DNA from: CAHJXG01 sp965277495
GTDB lineage: Bacteria > Pseudomonadota > Alphaproteobacteria > Acetobacterales > Acetobacteraceae
Assembly: GCA_965277495.1 (NCBI GenBank)
Contig: OZ255824.1
Coordinates: forward strand, 3,286,001-3,350,000
Direction: 5' to 3'
Length of the DNA: 64,000 nt
Shown: in pieces, positions 35,805-44,925 of the stretch
How the letters are laid out: every line of letters begins with the position of its first letter
How positions within the stretch are numbered: the stretch's first letter is position 1
Notes under the pieces: generated by a model
Told to the model about the DNA's origin: nothing
Databases searched by the model: none
Seen by the model: only the letters and a program-made list of their open reading frames with translations
Made by a program: the position numbers and the translations under genes

Positions 35805-37193
35805 TCAGCGTGCAGCACGACGCTGCGTAGCCATCGCCCGCACGACAACCAGGCCTTCCTGCAACTGGAAGTCCGTATCGGGCTTCGCCGGATCGAACGC
35901 CGGGAAGCCTTCGGGCGGCAGCTTCGGTATCTCCTTCGCGATGGCCGGCAAATCGCTGCGGGCCGGCGGCGTCGCCGGTTGCGGCGCGCCACCCTGGTTG
36001 CGCAACGCCTTATTCAGGTCGGCCTCGCGCTCCGGGCCAAAATGCGGAGTCTCGGTGCGTGACGCCGCGACCTCGATATCCGGCGTGATGCCAAGGCCCT
36101 GGATGCTGCGTCCGGACGGCGTGTAATAGCGCGCGGTGGTCAGCCGCATCGCGCCGTTGCCCGGCAGCGGCATGACGGTCTGCACCGAGCCCTTGCCGAA
36201 ACTGCGGGTGCCCAATATCACGCCCCGGTTATGGTCCTGCAACGCGCCCGCGACGATCTCGGACGCCGACGCCGAGCCGCCGTTGATCAGCACGACGAGG
36301 GGAAGCCCGCCGGTGATGTCCCCAGACTTGGCATTCCAGCGCTGGCTTTCCTCGGGATGGCGCGACCGGGTTGAAACGACCTCGCCCTGGTCGAGGAAGT
36401 CGTCGGAAACCGAGACCGCCTGATCCAGCAGGCCGCCCGGGTTGTTGCGCAGGTCGAGCACGATGCCGCGAAGGTTGCCGCCCGCCTTTTGTTTCAAATC
36501 CTGGATCGCCTTGCGCAGTCCGGGATCGGTCTGTTCGTTGAAGCTGGTCAGCCGGACATAGCCGATGTCGCCCTCAAGCCGCGAGCGGACGACCTGGATG
36601 TGTATGACCTCCCGCTGCATCGCCAGTTCGATCGGCGTATTCACCCCGTCCCGCTTGATGGTCAGGCGAATCTGGCTGCCGGCGGGCCCGCGCATCTTGT
36701 CGACGGCCTCGTTCAGCGTCAGGCCCTGCACGGTTTGGCCGTCCAGCATGGTGATCAGGTCGCCGGCCTTGACCCCGGCACGGGCGGCAGGAGTGTCGTC
36801 GATCGGGCTTACCACCCGGATGATCCCGTTTTCCGACGTGACTTCGAGCCCGAGCCCACCGAACTCGCCCCGGGTCTGCACCTGCATGTCGCGGAACGAC
36901 TTGGCGTTCATGTAGCTGCTATGCGGGTCGAGGCCCGTCAGCATGCCGTTGATCGCATTCTCGATCAGCTCGCGGTCGTTGACGGGTTCGACGTATTCGG
37001 CGCGAATCCGCTCGAACACGTCGCCGAACAGCGTCAGCAGGCGGTAGGTCTCGGCGCGGTTGTTGTCCTGCGCGCGGGCGTGCGCGATGGGCCACCCGGT
37101 GCCGAACAGCCCATCGAAATACCCGGATGCAGGCCCGGCTGCGATACCGGCCGCGAAAGCGGCGCCCACAAGCAAGCCAGTACGAAACTTCAT
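35805..37193 (-). CDS. ctpA: S41 family carboxy-terminal processing peptidase
   Basis: Periplasmic C-terminal processing protease of 462 residues. An N-terminal signal/anchor (TGLLVGAAFAAGIAAGPAS) is followed by the PDZ domain (about 90-170; GLGLEVTSENGIIRV, AGVKAGDLITMLDG). The S41 core has the catalytic Ser in NGGSASASEIVAGAL and Lys in TRSFGKGSVQTV. The ATG at 37193 has GGAAAG about eight bases upstream; a GTG 24 bases earlier is less likely. The Pro-rich C-terminus (QPATPPARSDLP) is common in this family. Confidence 0.93.
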   Translation of the reverse strand: MKFRTGLLVGAAFAAGIAAGPASGYFDGLFGTGWPIAHARAQDNNRAETYRLLTLFGDVFERIRAEYVEPVNDRELIENAINGMLTGLDPHSSYMNAKSFRDMQVQTRGEFGGLGLEVTSENGIIRVVSPIDDTPAARAGVKAGDLITMLDGQTVQGLTLNEAVDKMRGPAGSQIRLTIKRDGVNTPIELAMQREVIHIQVVRSRLEGDIGYVRLTSFNEQTDPGLRKAIQDLKQKAGGNLRGIVLDLRNNPGGLLDQAVSVSDDFLDQGEVVSTRSRHPEESQRWNAKSGDITGGLPLVVLINGGSASASEIVAGALQDHNRGVILGTRSFGKGSVQTVMPLPGNGAMRLTTARYYTPSGRSIQGLGITPDIEVAASRTETPHFGPEREADLNKALRNQGGAPQPATPPARSDLPAIAKEIPKLPPEGFPAFDPAKPDTDFQLQEGLVVVRAMATQRRAAR

Positions 37194-37271
37194 GCGTAAC
37201 TTTCCTTTGCGCCACACATCCTTAGCACAGCATGGGTTGCCGTGAGGTTAACAGAGCCAATGATGAAATGG

Positions 37272-38498
37272 CTATCCACGTGCGCGTAGGAAGGGGGCGG
37301 GGTTCACTGGCAAGCCATCGCGGCGCAATTCTATGTAAAGGGACGGCCGCACGGTCCCGGATTGGCTCGCGGACAACGGGTCCCACCCCGGCATGACGCC
37401 GACTGGCTCGCCCCGCTGCACCGCGACGCCAACCCCTACATCCAGCCGTTCCAATCCTGCAAGGACAAAGTGCAGCCCGCCGCCGCAATCCACGATCAGC
37501 AGCACGCCGAAGCTGCGGAATGGCCCGGCGAACGCCACCCGCCCGTTGCAAGGCGCCACGACCCGCGCCAGGGGCGGCGCATGATACGACACGCCTTGCG
37601 CCGGCCCCGCGTCGGTCGGGTCGCCCCAGCCGCGTATCACCCGGCCGGCCACCGGCGCCATCAGCGGACCCTGCTGGTCCATTCCCGGCCCTGCCGGGCG
37701 AGCCAGCGCGACCTGCCGCCGGCGCGCATCGGCGGCGGCTCCATCCTGGCGTTGCCGCTCGGCACGCGCGGCGTCGTCCCGCGCCCGCGCTTCCGCCCGC
37801 GCGCGCTCCGCTGCCATGGCCGCAAGGGCGTTGCGCAGGCCGTCGGCCCGCGCCGCCTCGACAGCGGCGCGCCGGACTGCGTCGGTGGCGGCGTCCTCGG
37901 CGCGATGGCGGCCCGCGCGCGCCGCGTCGATCTGCCGGTCGAGCTCCGCTGCCTGCAAAGCCTGCGCCGCCTGCGCCGCCTGCAAGCGGGGCAGGGCGGC
38001 GGCGATATCCCGCTCGAGCGCCTGCACCGCCGCCTGTTCGGCCCGCAGCGCCGCGGCGTCCTGTTCCAAGCGCCGCGCCAAGCCGTGCAGCACTGCGAGG
38101 CCGCGCAGCGTATCCTCCGGCGGGCCCGGCACGGCAAGCACGGTTTCGGCAGGATACAACGCCAGCCGCTCGATCAGCGGCAGCAACGGCGTCAACGCCG
38201 CCGCGCGCTCGGCCAGGCGCTGCTCGGCGTCGCGGCGCCGCGCGGCCAGGCCCTCGAGCTCGGACGCTGCGTCAGCCGTCTTGGCTTCCGTGGAGCGCAT
38301 ACGGGCTGCGGCGGCGACGCGCTGCTGGGCCAGGCGCCCTTCCTCAGCCTCGGCGGCGCGGGCCTGTTCCGCAGCATTGCGCTGGATGGCGGCCTGGGCA
38401 GCCTGGGCGCGTTCGGCGTCCCGCACGGTTCCGGACGGCGCCGCGCCGCAAAGTGCGACGCCGATCAGCAATAATTCAGGGCGCAGGCCGGGCCGCAT
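37272..38498 (-). CDS. EnvC-like murein hydrolase activator, M23/LytM domain
   Basis: Exported 408-residue protein: signal peptide (about 1-20), a long Ala/Arg/Glu-rich coiled coil (about 25-265), and a C-terminal LytM domain (about 280-405). The LytM zinc ligands are degenerate: the usual HxH near the end reads SLYIELRRDG, and only one His is kept in SYHAPPLARV. This is the pattern of EnvC-type activators of cell-division amidases rather than an active endopeptidase. Its first 23 bases overlap the end of gpmI. Confidence 0.87.
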   Translation of the reverse strand: MRPGLRPELLLIGVALCGAAPSGTVRDAERAQAAQAAIQRNAAEQARAAEAEEGRLAQQRVAAAARMRSTEAKTADAASELEGLAARRRDAEQRLAERAAALTPLLPLIERLALYPAETVLAVPGPPEDTLRGLAVLHGLARRLEQDAAALRAEQAAVQALERDIAAALPRLQAAQAAQALQAAELDRQIDAARAGRHRAEDAATDAVRRAAVEAARADGLRNALAAMAAERARAEARARDDAARAERQRQDGAAADARRRQVALARPAGPGMDQQGPLMAPVAGRVIRGWGDPTDAGPAQGVSYHAPPLARVVAPCNGRVAFAGPFRSFGVLLIVDCGGGLHFVLAGLERLDVGVGVAVQRGEPVGVMPGWDPLSASQSGTVRPSLYIELRRDGLPVNPAPFLRARG

Positions 38499-40035
38499 GT
38501 CCCGCCAGGCCAGGGCTGTCCTCCAGCAACGAGCGCCCGGTCATGACCGCCGGCTTCGGCAGGCCCATCAACGCCAGCAAGGTCGGCGCGAGGTCGGCCA
38601 GGCGGCCATCGTCCAGCGACCCGCCGTGCCCGGCCAGCATGACGGGAACCGGGTTCGTCGTGTGCGCCGTATGCGGGCCGCCGGTCGCCGGGTCTCGCAT
38701 CAGCTCGCAATTGCCGTGGTCGGCGGTGACCAGCAGCGCGCCGCCCGCCGCCGCCACCGCATCGACGATGCGGCCCAGCCCGGCGTCCACCGCCTCCACT
38801 GCGCGGACCGCCGCCGAAAGGCTGCCGGTGTGGCCGACCATGTCCGGATTGGCGAAGTTCAGCACGATCAGGTCGTAGGCGCCCGACTGGATCGCCGCCA
38901 CGGCCTTGTCGGTCAGCTCCGGCGCCGACATCTCGGGCTGCAGGTCGTAGGTCGCGACCTTGGGCGAGGGCACCATCGTGCGGTCCTCGCCGGGATACGC
39001 GACCTCCTGGCCGCCGTTCATGAAATAGGTCACGTGCGGATATTTCTCCGTCTCCGCCATGCGGAGCTGCCGCAGCCCGGCGGCCGACACCACTTCGCCC
39101 AGCAGGCTGCCCATGTGCTGCGGATGAAATAGCGCGCCCATGAGCGGGGCCAATGCGTCGCTGTAACGGGTCATGCCGACCGCGGCTGCGAACTTGAGCG
39201 CGCGGGGCCGGGCGAAACCGGTGAAGCCCGGGTCCAGCAACGCGCCCAGCAACTCACGCACCCGGTCGGCGCGGAAGTTGAAGCATAGCAGGGCGTCGCC
39301 GTCGCGCACCCCATGGTAGGAGCTGCCGATCACCGCGGGGACGACGAATTCGTCCGTCACCCCGTTGCCATAGGCGTCGTCCATGGCGCTGGCGGCGTCG
39401 GCGAAGCTGGCCCCGCGGCCCTCGGCGATGGCGAGATAGGCCTTCTCCACCCGGTCCCAGCGATGGTCGCGGTCCATCGCATAGTAGCGGCCGATGACGG
39501 TGGCGATGCGCGCGCCATCCGGCAGCGCCGCCTGCAGGCGCGCGATGCAATCGGCGCCTGACCGCGGCGACGTGTCGCGGCCGTCGGTGAAGGCGTGCAC
39601 CCGGACCGGCACGCGGGCGCTCGTCAATATGCGCGCAAGCGCCGCCGCATGGTCCTGGTGCGCGTGCACGCCGCCCGCGGACACCAGGCCCATCAAATGG
39701 CACACGCCCCCCGATTGCCGCAACGCATCGATCAGGGCGCGCAGTTCCGGCAGTGCCGCCATGCTGCCGTCGCCGACCGCGACGCCGATGCGCGGCAGCT
39801 CCTGCATCACCACGCGGCCAGCGCCGATGTTCAGGTGGCCGACCTCCGAGTTGCCCATCTGCCCCGCGGGCAGGCCGACATCGAGGCCGGAGGTGCTCAG
39901 GAAGGCGTGCGGACCCTGCATCAGCCGGTCGAAGGTGGGGGTGTCCGCCTGCTCGACAGCGTTGTCGGCTGCTGCGGACCGCCAGCCCCATCCGTCCAAT
40001 ATCACCAGCATCACGGGGCGGGGCGGCGTGGACAT
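38476..40035 (-). CDS. gpmI: 2,3-bisphosphoglycerate-independent phosphoglycerate mutase
   Basis: Glycolytic Mn-dependent mutase of 519 residues. The alkaline phosphatase-like active site includes LVILDGWGW, the phosphoserine Ser63 in QMGNSEVGHLNIGAGR, and the insert domain VHAFTDGRDTSPRSG. The metal ligands lie in NFANPDMVGHTGS and VTADHGNCE. The ATG at 40035 (MSTPPRPVMLV) is preferred to one 27 bases upstream. The gene lies between rlmH and the EnvC-like gene, as in many alphaproteobacteria. Confidence 0.95.
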   Translation of the reverse strand: MSTPPRPVMLVILDGWGWRSAAADNAVEQADTPTFDRLMQGPHAFLSTSGLDVGLPAGQMGNSEVGHLNIGAGRVVMQELPRIGVAVGDGSMAALPELRALIDALRQSGGVCHLMGLVSAGGVHAHQDHAAALARILTSARVPVRVHAFTDGRDTSPRSGADCIARLQAALPDGARIATVIGRYYAMDRDHRWDRVEKAYLAIAEGRGASFADAASAMDDAYGNGVTDEFVVPAVIGSSYHGVRDGDALLCFNFRADRVRELLGALLDPGFTGFARPRALKFAAAVGMTRYSDALAPLMGALFHPQHMGSLLGEVVSAAGLRQLRMAETEKYPHVTYFMNGGQEVAYPGEDRTMVPSPKVATYDLQPEMSAPELTDKAVAAIQSGAYDLIVLNFANPDMVGHTGSLSAAVRAVEAVDAGLGRIVDAVAAAGGALLVTADHGNCELMRDPATGGPHTAHTTNPVPVMLAGHGGSLDDGRLADLAPTLLALMGLPKPAVMTGRSLLEDSPGLAGHAARPAP

Positions 40036-40119
40036 GGCGGCGTTCCTAGTTCGGACACCCACGTATGGCGAAACTCGGGGATTGCGGCAAGTCAGGGCTT
40101 AGATTGTGAAGCCGGGGCT

Positions 40120-40587
40120 TTAGGCCGTAAAGCTCGGCCTGGATGTGCGGTGATAGGGATGGCCGGACAGGATGGATTGGGCGCGGAACAATTGTTCGGC
40201 CAGCAGGACCCGGACCAGCATGTGCGGCCAGGTCATCGGTCCCAGCGATAGCACGTGGTCGGCACGGGACAGGACCGCCGCGTCCAGCCCCTCGGCGCCG
40301 CCAATGACGAAGCAGAGCGGGCGGGACTGCCCCAGCCAGCGCTCGAGCAGCCGCGCGAAGCCGTCGCTGCCGGGGCAGGGTGCGCCAAGGTCGAGCGCCA
40401 CGGCGAACGCCGGCGTGGGCAGCGCGGCCAACAGGGACTCCGCTTCTCGCCGTTTGGCCTCGGCCGGCGTGCCTGCGCCCGCGGCGACTTCGGCGACGGC
40501 AAGCTTCGGCCGCAGCCGGGCGTTGTATCGGGTGAACAATTCGGCTTCCGGCCCTGGGCGCAGCCGGCCTACCGCTATAAGGTGCAT
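40120..40587 (-). CDS. rlmH: 23S rRNA (pseudouridine1915-N3)-methyltransferase
   Basis: SPOUT-class methyltransferase of 155 residues that modifies pseudouridine in helix 69 of 23S rRNA. The C-terminal knot is recognised by LCFVIGGAEGLD, LSLGPMTWPHMLVRVLLAEQLFRAQ and the ending GHPYHR. The tail after HPYHR carries nine extra residues. In most relatives it directly follows rsfS; here a plus-strand gene separates them. Confidence 0.95.
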   Translation of the reverse strand: MHLIAVGRLRPGPEAELFTRYNARLRPKLAVAEVAAGAGTPAEAKRREAESLLAALPTPAFAVALDLGAPCPGSDGFARLLERWLGQSRPLCFVIGGAEGLDAAVLSRADHVLSLGPMTWPHMLVRVLLAEQLFRAQSILSGHPYHRTSRPSFTA

Positions 40588-40646
40588 CGGGCCGTTCCGG
40601 CCGCCGCCGTCAAAACCAATATAGGGGCAGCCGTGCTTAAGCGTTC

Positions 40647-41150
40647 ATGACTGTGCTGCATCGGGTGCTGGCGTGCCTCGCTCTGATTTGGTTGCCGGCC
40701 GCGGCTGCCGCTCCGGACCCTGGTGGAACGCCGGTCACCATGGTGGCGCGGCCCGGCTCGGCGCTCGACCGGACTGCGCGTGGCCTCGTTGCGCAAGACT
40801 TGGCGGATGGCGCACGCTCCGGCGAGAAAACGCTGGTGCTGACCGGGTCCGCACCGCTGGGGTCCGCCAGCGACCGTCCGGCGCTGTTCGTGCAACTGCA
40901 ATCGCCGCGGCAGTGCGGGTCGGCAGGCTGCAGCACCTCGGTTTACGCCTGGATCAAGGGGCACTGGGTCAAGGTGCTGGACGACGCCAGCGGCCGGATC
41001 ACGATTGCGCCCACGCGGCACGCGGGCATGGCGGACCTGGTGGCCAACGCCGAGCACTATGTCTGGAACGGGACGGCATATGCGAACACCCATCCGGCGC
41101 CGGCCATCGACCTGCGTCCGCGCCACCCGCATCCCAGGCGGCCCGGTTAG
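40647..41150 (+). CDS. Exported protein of unknown function
   Basis: 167-residue protein with a clear signal peptide (VLACLALIWLPAAAAA, about residues 7-22) and a mature part containing two close cysteines (QCGSAGCSTSVY), an aromatic pair (WIKGHWVKVLDD) and a basic C-terminus (RPRHPHPRRPG). I recognise no domain. It is the only plus-strand gene in this part of the minus-strand housekeeping series and sits between rlmH and rsfS. Its last four bases overlap the rsfS end. Confidence 0.65.
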   Translation: MTVLHRVLACLALIWLPAAAAAPDPGGTPVTMVARPGSALDRTARGLVAQDLADGARSGEKTLVLTGSAPLGSASDRPALFVQLQSPRQCGSAGCSTSVYAWIKGHWVKVLDDASGRITIAPTRHAGMADLVANAEHYVWNGTAYANTHPAPAIDLRPRHPHPRRPG

Positions 41151-41590
41151 GTCACGGCGGGCGCGTCGGCGGCTTCGTCCAGGTCCGGCCCCCACATCTT
41201 TTCCAATGCATACAAGGCGCGCGCCTCCGGCTTGAACAGGTGCACGATGATGTCCCCGGCGTCGATCAGCACCCAATCCGACCCGCCGCTGCCCTCGGTT
41301 TGCACGCGCTTGATGCCGATCTCTGCCAGTTTTTCCTCGAGATGCAGCGCCATCGCGCTGATTTGCCGGTCGGCGAGGCCAGTGGCGATGACCATGCGGT
41401 CGGTGAACGAGGCGCGTCCGGCAAGGTCCAGCGTCACCACCTCCTCGGCCTTGTCGCTCTCCAGGCTCTCGACGATCACGGCCTGCATGCGGTCCAGCCG
41501 GTCCTGCTGGTCCGCGGCCGGCGCCGCTATTTTCGGCTTGCGGACCCGCGGCCCGGCGGCGGCTGCCTTTTTGCGCGGAGTGCCCGGCAC
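41147..41590 (-). CDS. rsfS: Ribosome silencing factor
   Basis: RsfS/Iojap protein that binds ribosomal protein L14 and blocks subunit joining. The conserved core is VESLESDKAEEVVTLDLAGRASFTDRMVIATGLADRQ (written here only as a name for residues 38-74), followed by EGSGGSDWVLIDAGDIIVHLF. The GTG at 41590, with GAGG eight bases upstream, gives 147 residues with a basic Lys/Ala/Pro leader; an ATG at 41488 would give a minimal 114-residue form. The frame stays open far upstream through nadD, but that part is only a GC-driven shadow of nadD. Confidence 0.88.
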   Translation of the reverse strand: MPGTPRKKAAAAGPRVRKPKIAAPAADQQDRLDRMQAVIVESLESDKAEEVVTLDLAGRASFTDRMVIATGLADRQISAMALHLEEKLAEIGIKRVQTEGSGGSDWVLIDAGDIIVHLFKPEARALYALEKMWGPDLDEAADAPAVT

Positions 41591-41679
41591 CTTCGCGGCC
41601 TCGGCTAGCGCTGGGGCGGGCTGCGGCGCACGGCGCTTCGCGGGCGGCTTGGCGGACGGGTCGGCGACTGGTTTCCTGG

Positions 41680-42411
41680 CTATGTCCGTGGTCCTTTTAT
41701 GGTCGGCGTATGATCGAGGCCATGCTGCGCGCCGTGCCCGGCCACGCGGATGTGCGGCGTGGTGTGCGGCACCGGGGGCCGTTGCGGCAAGGGAAAAGCG
41801 CTGTGGCCCGCGCGGAGCGCTGTAGCTGATCCCGCGCGGAGCGCCGTGGCGGACAATCCATTCTGCCGGGCGGGCAGGAACGTCCAGGCCGGGGCCTTGC
41901 TGCCCGCCAGCATCGGCGCGGCACGGGCGGCGCGCAGGGCCGGGCGCAGCCGTTGCGCCGCCTGCCCGGCCAAAGCGCGGTAGTTGTAGGTCGGACGCGG
42001 CATTACCGCGAACGGCATGGTGCGTGCGATGCCCTTCCAGCGCTGCCATTTCGGCAACTGCACCAGGTTGTCCGCCCCCATCACCCAAACGAACCGCACC
42101 CGCGGGAAGCGCCGGCGCAGCGCCCGCAACGTGTCGAAGGTATACCGTGTATGCAGCCGCGCCTCGGTCCCGGTTGCCAGGATGCGCCGCCCGTCCGCGA
42201 TCCCGCGCGCGCTGGCCATGCGGTCGGCCATCGGCGCCATGCCGGACGCCTGCTTCAGCGGGTTGCCCGGCGAGACCAGCAGCCAAAGCTGGTCGAGCCG
42301 CAGCCGCTGAAGCGCCAGGCGCGCGATGTGCAGGTGGCCGGCATGGGCCGGGTTGAACGATCCGCCGAGCACGCCGACCCGAATGCGATGCCGATGCCCC
42401 CAAGCAGGCAC
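41680..42411 (-). CDS. nadD: Nicotinate-nucleotide adenylyltransferase
   Basis: NAD biosynthesis enzyme of 243 residues. The nucleotide-binding motif is GVLGGSFNPAHAGHLHIA near residue 13, followed by WLLVSPGNPLK, RFVWVMGADNLVQLPKW and the second signature SATALR. After that motif a normal NadD ends. Here SATALRAG is repeated once in tandem and about 45 more residues of low-complexity, His/Pro-rich sequence follow. The GTG start at 42411 is inferred, because the protein must begin shortly before GVLGGSFNP. Confidence 0.9.
   Translation of the reverse strand: MPAWGHRHRIRVGVLGGSFNPAHAGHLHIARLALQRLRLDQLWLLVSPGNPLKQASGMAPMADRMASARGIADGRRILATGTEARLHTRYTFDTLRALRRRFPRVRFVWVMGADNLVQLPKWQRWKGIARTMPFAVMPRPTYNYRALAGQAAQRLRPALRAARAAPMLAGSKAPAWTFLPARQNGLSATALRAGSATALRAGHSAFPLPQRPPVPHTTPHIRVAGHGAQHGLDHTPTIKGPRT
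41806..41853 (-). repeat. 24-bp tandem repeat inside nadD
   Basis: Two imperfect 24-base units each encode SATALRAG. The 17-base core CAGCGCTCCGCGCGGG is nearly identical in both. It duplicates the SxxxxR signature of NadD at the point where the normal protein would end. Confidence 0.85.
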
Positions 42412-42446
42412 TGGGTCGGCCCATGATTTTACCGAAGCGCGCTGGC

Positions 42447-43709
42447 TCAGGGGCGCACCTGGCCCGTGCCGGTGACGACGTAGCGGAACGTCGTCAACTG
42501 TTCGACGCCGACCGGGCCGCGGGCGTGGGTGCGTCCGGTGGCGATGCCGATCTCGGCGCCGAACCCGAACTCGCCGCCGTCGCAGAATTGGGTCGAGGCG
42601 TTCCACAGCGTCACCGCGGCGGTGGCCTGGCGCAGGAAATGCTCGGCGGCGGCGGCGTCCTCGGTCACGATCGCCTCGGTGTGCTCGCTGCCGTGGCGCG
42701 CGATGTGGGCCAGCGCCGCGTCCACGCCGTCCACCACGGCGACGGAGAGCACGGCGTCGAGCCATTCCGTGCCGAAATCGGCCTCAGACGCCGGCGGCAG
42801 GCGCGGCAGGATGCCGCGGGCGCGGTCATCGGCGCGGAACGTGCAGCCGAGCGCCTCGAGGTCCGCAACCAGCAGCGGCAGCAATGCGGGGGCGCAGGCG
42901 GCGTCGATCAGCAGCGTCTCGGTCGCGCCGCAGACCCCGGTGCGCCGCATCTTGCCGTTGGCCAGGACCGCGCGGGCCATGGCCGGGTCGGCGGCGGCAT
43001 GGATATAGGTGTGGTTCAGCCCCTCGGCGTGCGCCAGCACCGGCACCCGCGCGTCGCGCTGCACGCGCTCCACCAACGACCGTCCGCCGCGGGGGATGAC
43101 GAGGTCGATCAGGCCGCTGCCGGCGAGCATGGCAGCGACGTAGCCGCGGCCGGCGCCGGGCGCGATCTGCACGGCGTCGGGCGGCAGGCCCGCGGCCTCC
43201 AGCCCCTCGGCCAGCGCGGCGTGGATGGCGGCGGCGGACCGCGCGCTGTCGGAGCCGCCGCGCAGGATGACGGCGTTGCCCGACTTCAGGCACAGCCCGG
43301 CGGCGTCGGCGCCCACGTTGGGCCGGCTTTCGTAGATCATGCCGATCACGCCGATGGGCGCGGCGATGCGGCGGAAGCGCAGCCCGTTCGGACGCGTCCA
43401 CTCCGCGAGCGTGCGGGCCAGCGGGTCGGGCAAGGCCGCGATCTCCTCCAACCCCTTGGCCATCGCCTCGACGCGCTGGGGATTGAGGGTCAGGCGGTCC
43501 TGGAACGCCGCGCTGCCGTGGAAGGCGGCGACATCCGCCTCGTTCGCCGCCAAAATTACGACGGCATGGCGGCGCAGGCTTGCGGCGCCCGCATGCAGCC
43601 CCGCGGTCCGGAAAGCGTCGGAGCTTGCCGCCAGGATGGCCGAGGCCGCCCGGGCCCGCCGCCCCGCATCCCGCAGCCAGGCTGCGCAGTGATCTGCTTC
43701 GTTGTTCAT
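42447..43709 (-). CDS. proA: Glutamate-5-semialdehyde dehydrogenase (gamma-glutamyl phosphate reductase)
   Basis: Second enzyme of proline synthesis, 420 residues, reducing gamma-glutamyl phosphate. Family motifs include GVIGMIYESRPNVGADAAGL, GNAVILRGGSDS, VIPRGGRSLVERVQ and the catalytic Cys in GVCGATETLLID. The ending GPVGVEQLTTFRYVV is typical. It lies 91 bases after proB and 35 bases before nadD on the same strand. Confidence 0.96.
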   Translation of the reverse strand: MNNEADHCAAWLRDAGRRARAASAILAASSDAFRTAGLHAGAASLRRHAVVILAANEADVAAFHGSAAFQDRLTLNPQRVEAMAKGLEEIAALPDPLARTLAEWTRPNGLRFRRIAAPIGVIGMIYESRPNVGADAAGLCLKSGNAVILRGGSDSARSAAAIHAALAEGLEAAGLPPDAVQIAPGAGRGYVAAMLAGSGLIDLVIPRGGRSLVERVQRDARVPVLAHAEGLNHTYIHAAADPAMARAVLANGKMRRTGVCGATETLLIDAACAPALLPLLVADLEALGCTFRADDRARGILPRLPPASEADFGTEWLDAVLSVAVVDGVDAALAHIARHGSEHTEAIVTEDAAAAEHFLRQATAAVTLWNASTQFCDGGEFGFGAEIGIATGRTHARGPVGVEQLTTFRYVVTGTGQVRP

Positions 43710-43800
43710 CGCCGGGCATTCTTGCCGGTCTATGGTAGGTTACGCCAGGGGTCATGCGTATGGCTGTCGCGATCCAAACGCGAAGTTGCGGCGGGCGGCG

Positions 43801-44925
43801 TCAGGACGTGGCAGGCGTGGCCAGCACCAGGTCGTCGCGGTGCACGATCTCGTCGCGTCCGCGCCAGCCCAGGATGCGCTCGATCTCCTCCGACCGGTGC
43901 CCGGCGATGCGGCGCGCGTCGGCGCTGGCATAGGCCGACAAGCCGCGGGCCAGCGTGTCGCCGGCGGAGTCCTGCACCAGCACGGCGTCTCCGCGCTCGA
44001 ATTCGCCGTCGACGCTGCGCACCCCGGCGGGCAGCAACGACCGTCCCGCCGCCAGCGCGCGGGCTGCGCCGGGGTCGACGATCAGGCGGCCGGCGGGCTG
44101 CATGCTGCCGGCGATCCAGCGTTTGCGGGCGCTGCGTCCGTCCGGCGCCGGCAGGAACCACGTGCAACGTCCGCCCGCCAGCAGGGCGCGCAACGGGTGG
44201 TCGACCTGGCCGACCGCAATCGCCATGGCGCAGCCAGCCTGGGTGGCGATGCGCGCCGCCGTCAGCTTGGTCCGCATCCCGCCGCTCGAATAACCCGGCG
44301 GCGGATCGCCCCCCATCGCCTCAATCTCCGCCGTCATGGCCGGGACGATGGCGATATGCCGTGCGTCCGGGTCGCGCTTCGGGTCGGCGGTATACAGCCC
44401 GTCGATGTCGGACAGCAGCAAGAGCTGGTCCGCCTGCACCATCTCCGCCACGCGCGCGGCCAGACGGTCGTTGTCGCCGAAGCGAATCTCGGCGGTGGCG
44501 ACGCTGTCGTTCTCGTTGATGACGGGGACGCAGCCAAGCCCCAGCAGCGTGGTCAAGGTGGCGCGGGCGTTGAGGTAGCGCCGGCGGTCCTCGGTGTCCT
44601 CGAGCGTCAGCAGCAGTTGCGCCGCGATCATGCCGTGCGCGGACAATGCGGCGGTCCAGGCCTGCGCCAGGCGAATTTGGCCCACCGCCGCCGCCGCCTG
44701 CTTTTCCTCCAGCCGTAGCCGGGGCTGCAGCAGGCCGAGCGCCGAGCGTGCCAGCGCGATGGCGCCCGACGAGACGACGATGACTTGGGCGCCGCGTGCC
44801 CGGGCGGCGGCGATGTCGGCGGCGACGCTGCCGAGCCATGCGGCGCGCGGCTCGGCCCGGTCCACGACCAGCGCGCTGCCGATCTTCACGACCAGCAGCC
44901 GGGCGTGCTGCAGCCGCGGGGTCAC
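43801..44925 (-). CDS. proB: Glutamate 5-kinase
   Basis: First enzyme of proline synthesis, 374 residues. The amino-acid kinase domain has VVKIGSALVV, VIVVSSGAIALAR, VINENDSVAT, FGDNDRLAARVA and YSSGGMRTKLTAA. A PUA domain forms the C-terminal third (from GRLIVDPGAARAL onward). The stop codon overlaps the start region of its upstream neighbour obgE by four bases, so obgE and proB are probably coupled. Confidence 0.96.
   Translation of the reverse strand: MTPRLQHARLLVVKIGSALVVDRAEPRAAWLGSVAADIAAARARGAQVIVVSSGAIALARSALGLLQPRLRLEEKQAAAAVGQIRLAQAWTAALSAHGMIAAQLLLTLEDTEDRRRYLNARATLTTLLGLGCVPVINENDSVATAEIRFGDNDRLAARVAEMVQADQLLLLSDIDGLYTADPKRDPDARHIAIVPAMTAEIEAMGGDPPPGYSSGGMRTKLTAARIATQAGCAMAIAVGQVDHPLRALLAGGRCTWFLPAPDGRSARKRWIAGSMQPAGRLIVDPGAARALAAGRSLLPAGVRSVDGEFERGDAVLVQDSAGDTLARGLSAYASADARRIAGHRSEEIERILGWRGRDEIVHRDDLVLATPATS

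Noticed and set aside
41591..42424. Upstream extension of the rsfS frame across nadD
   Set aside because: The frame is open only because of GC bias; nadD has its catalytic motifs in another frame of the same strand, and RsfS does not carry such an N-terminus.
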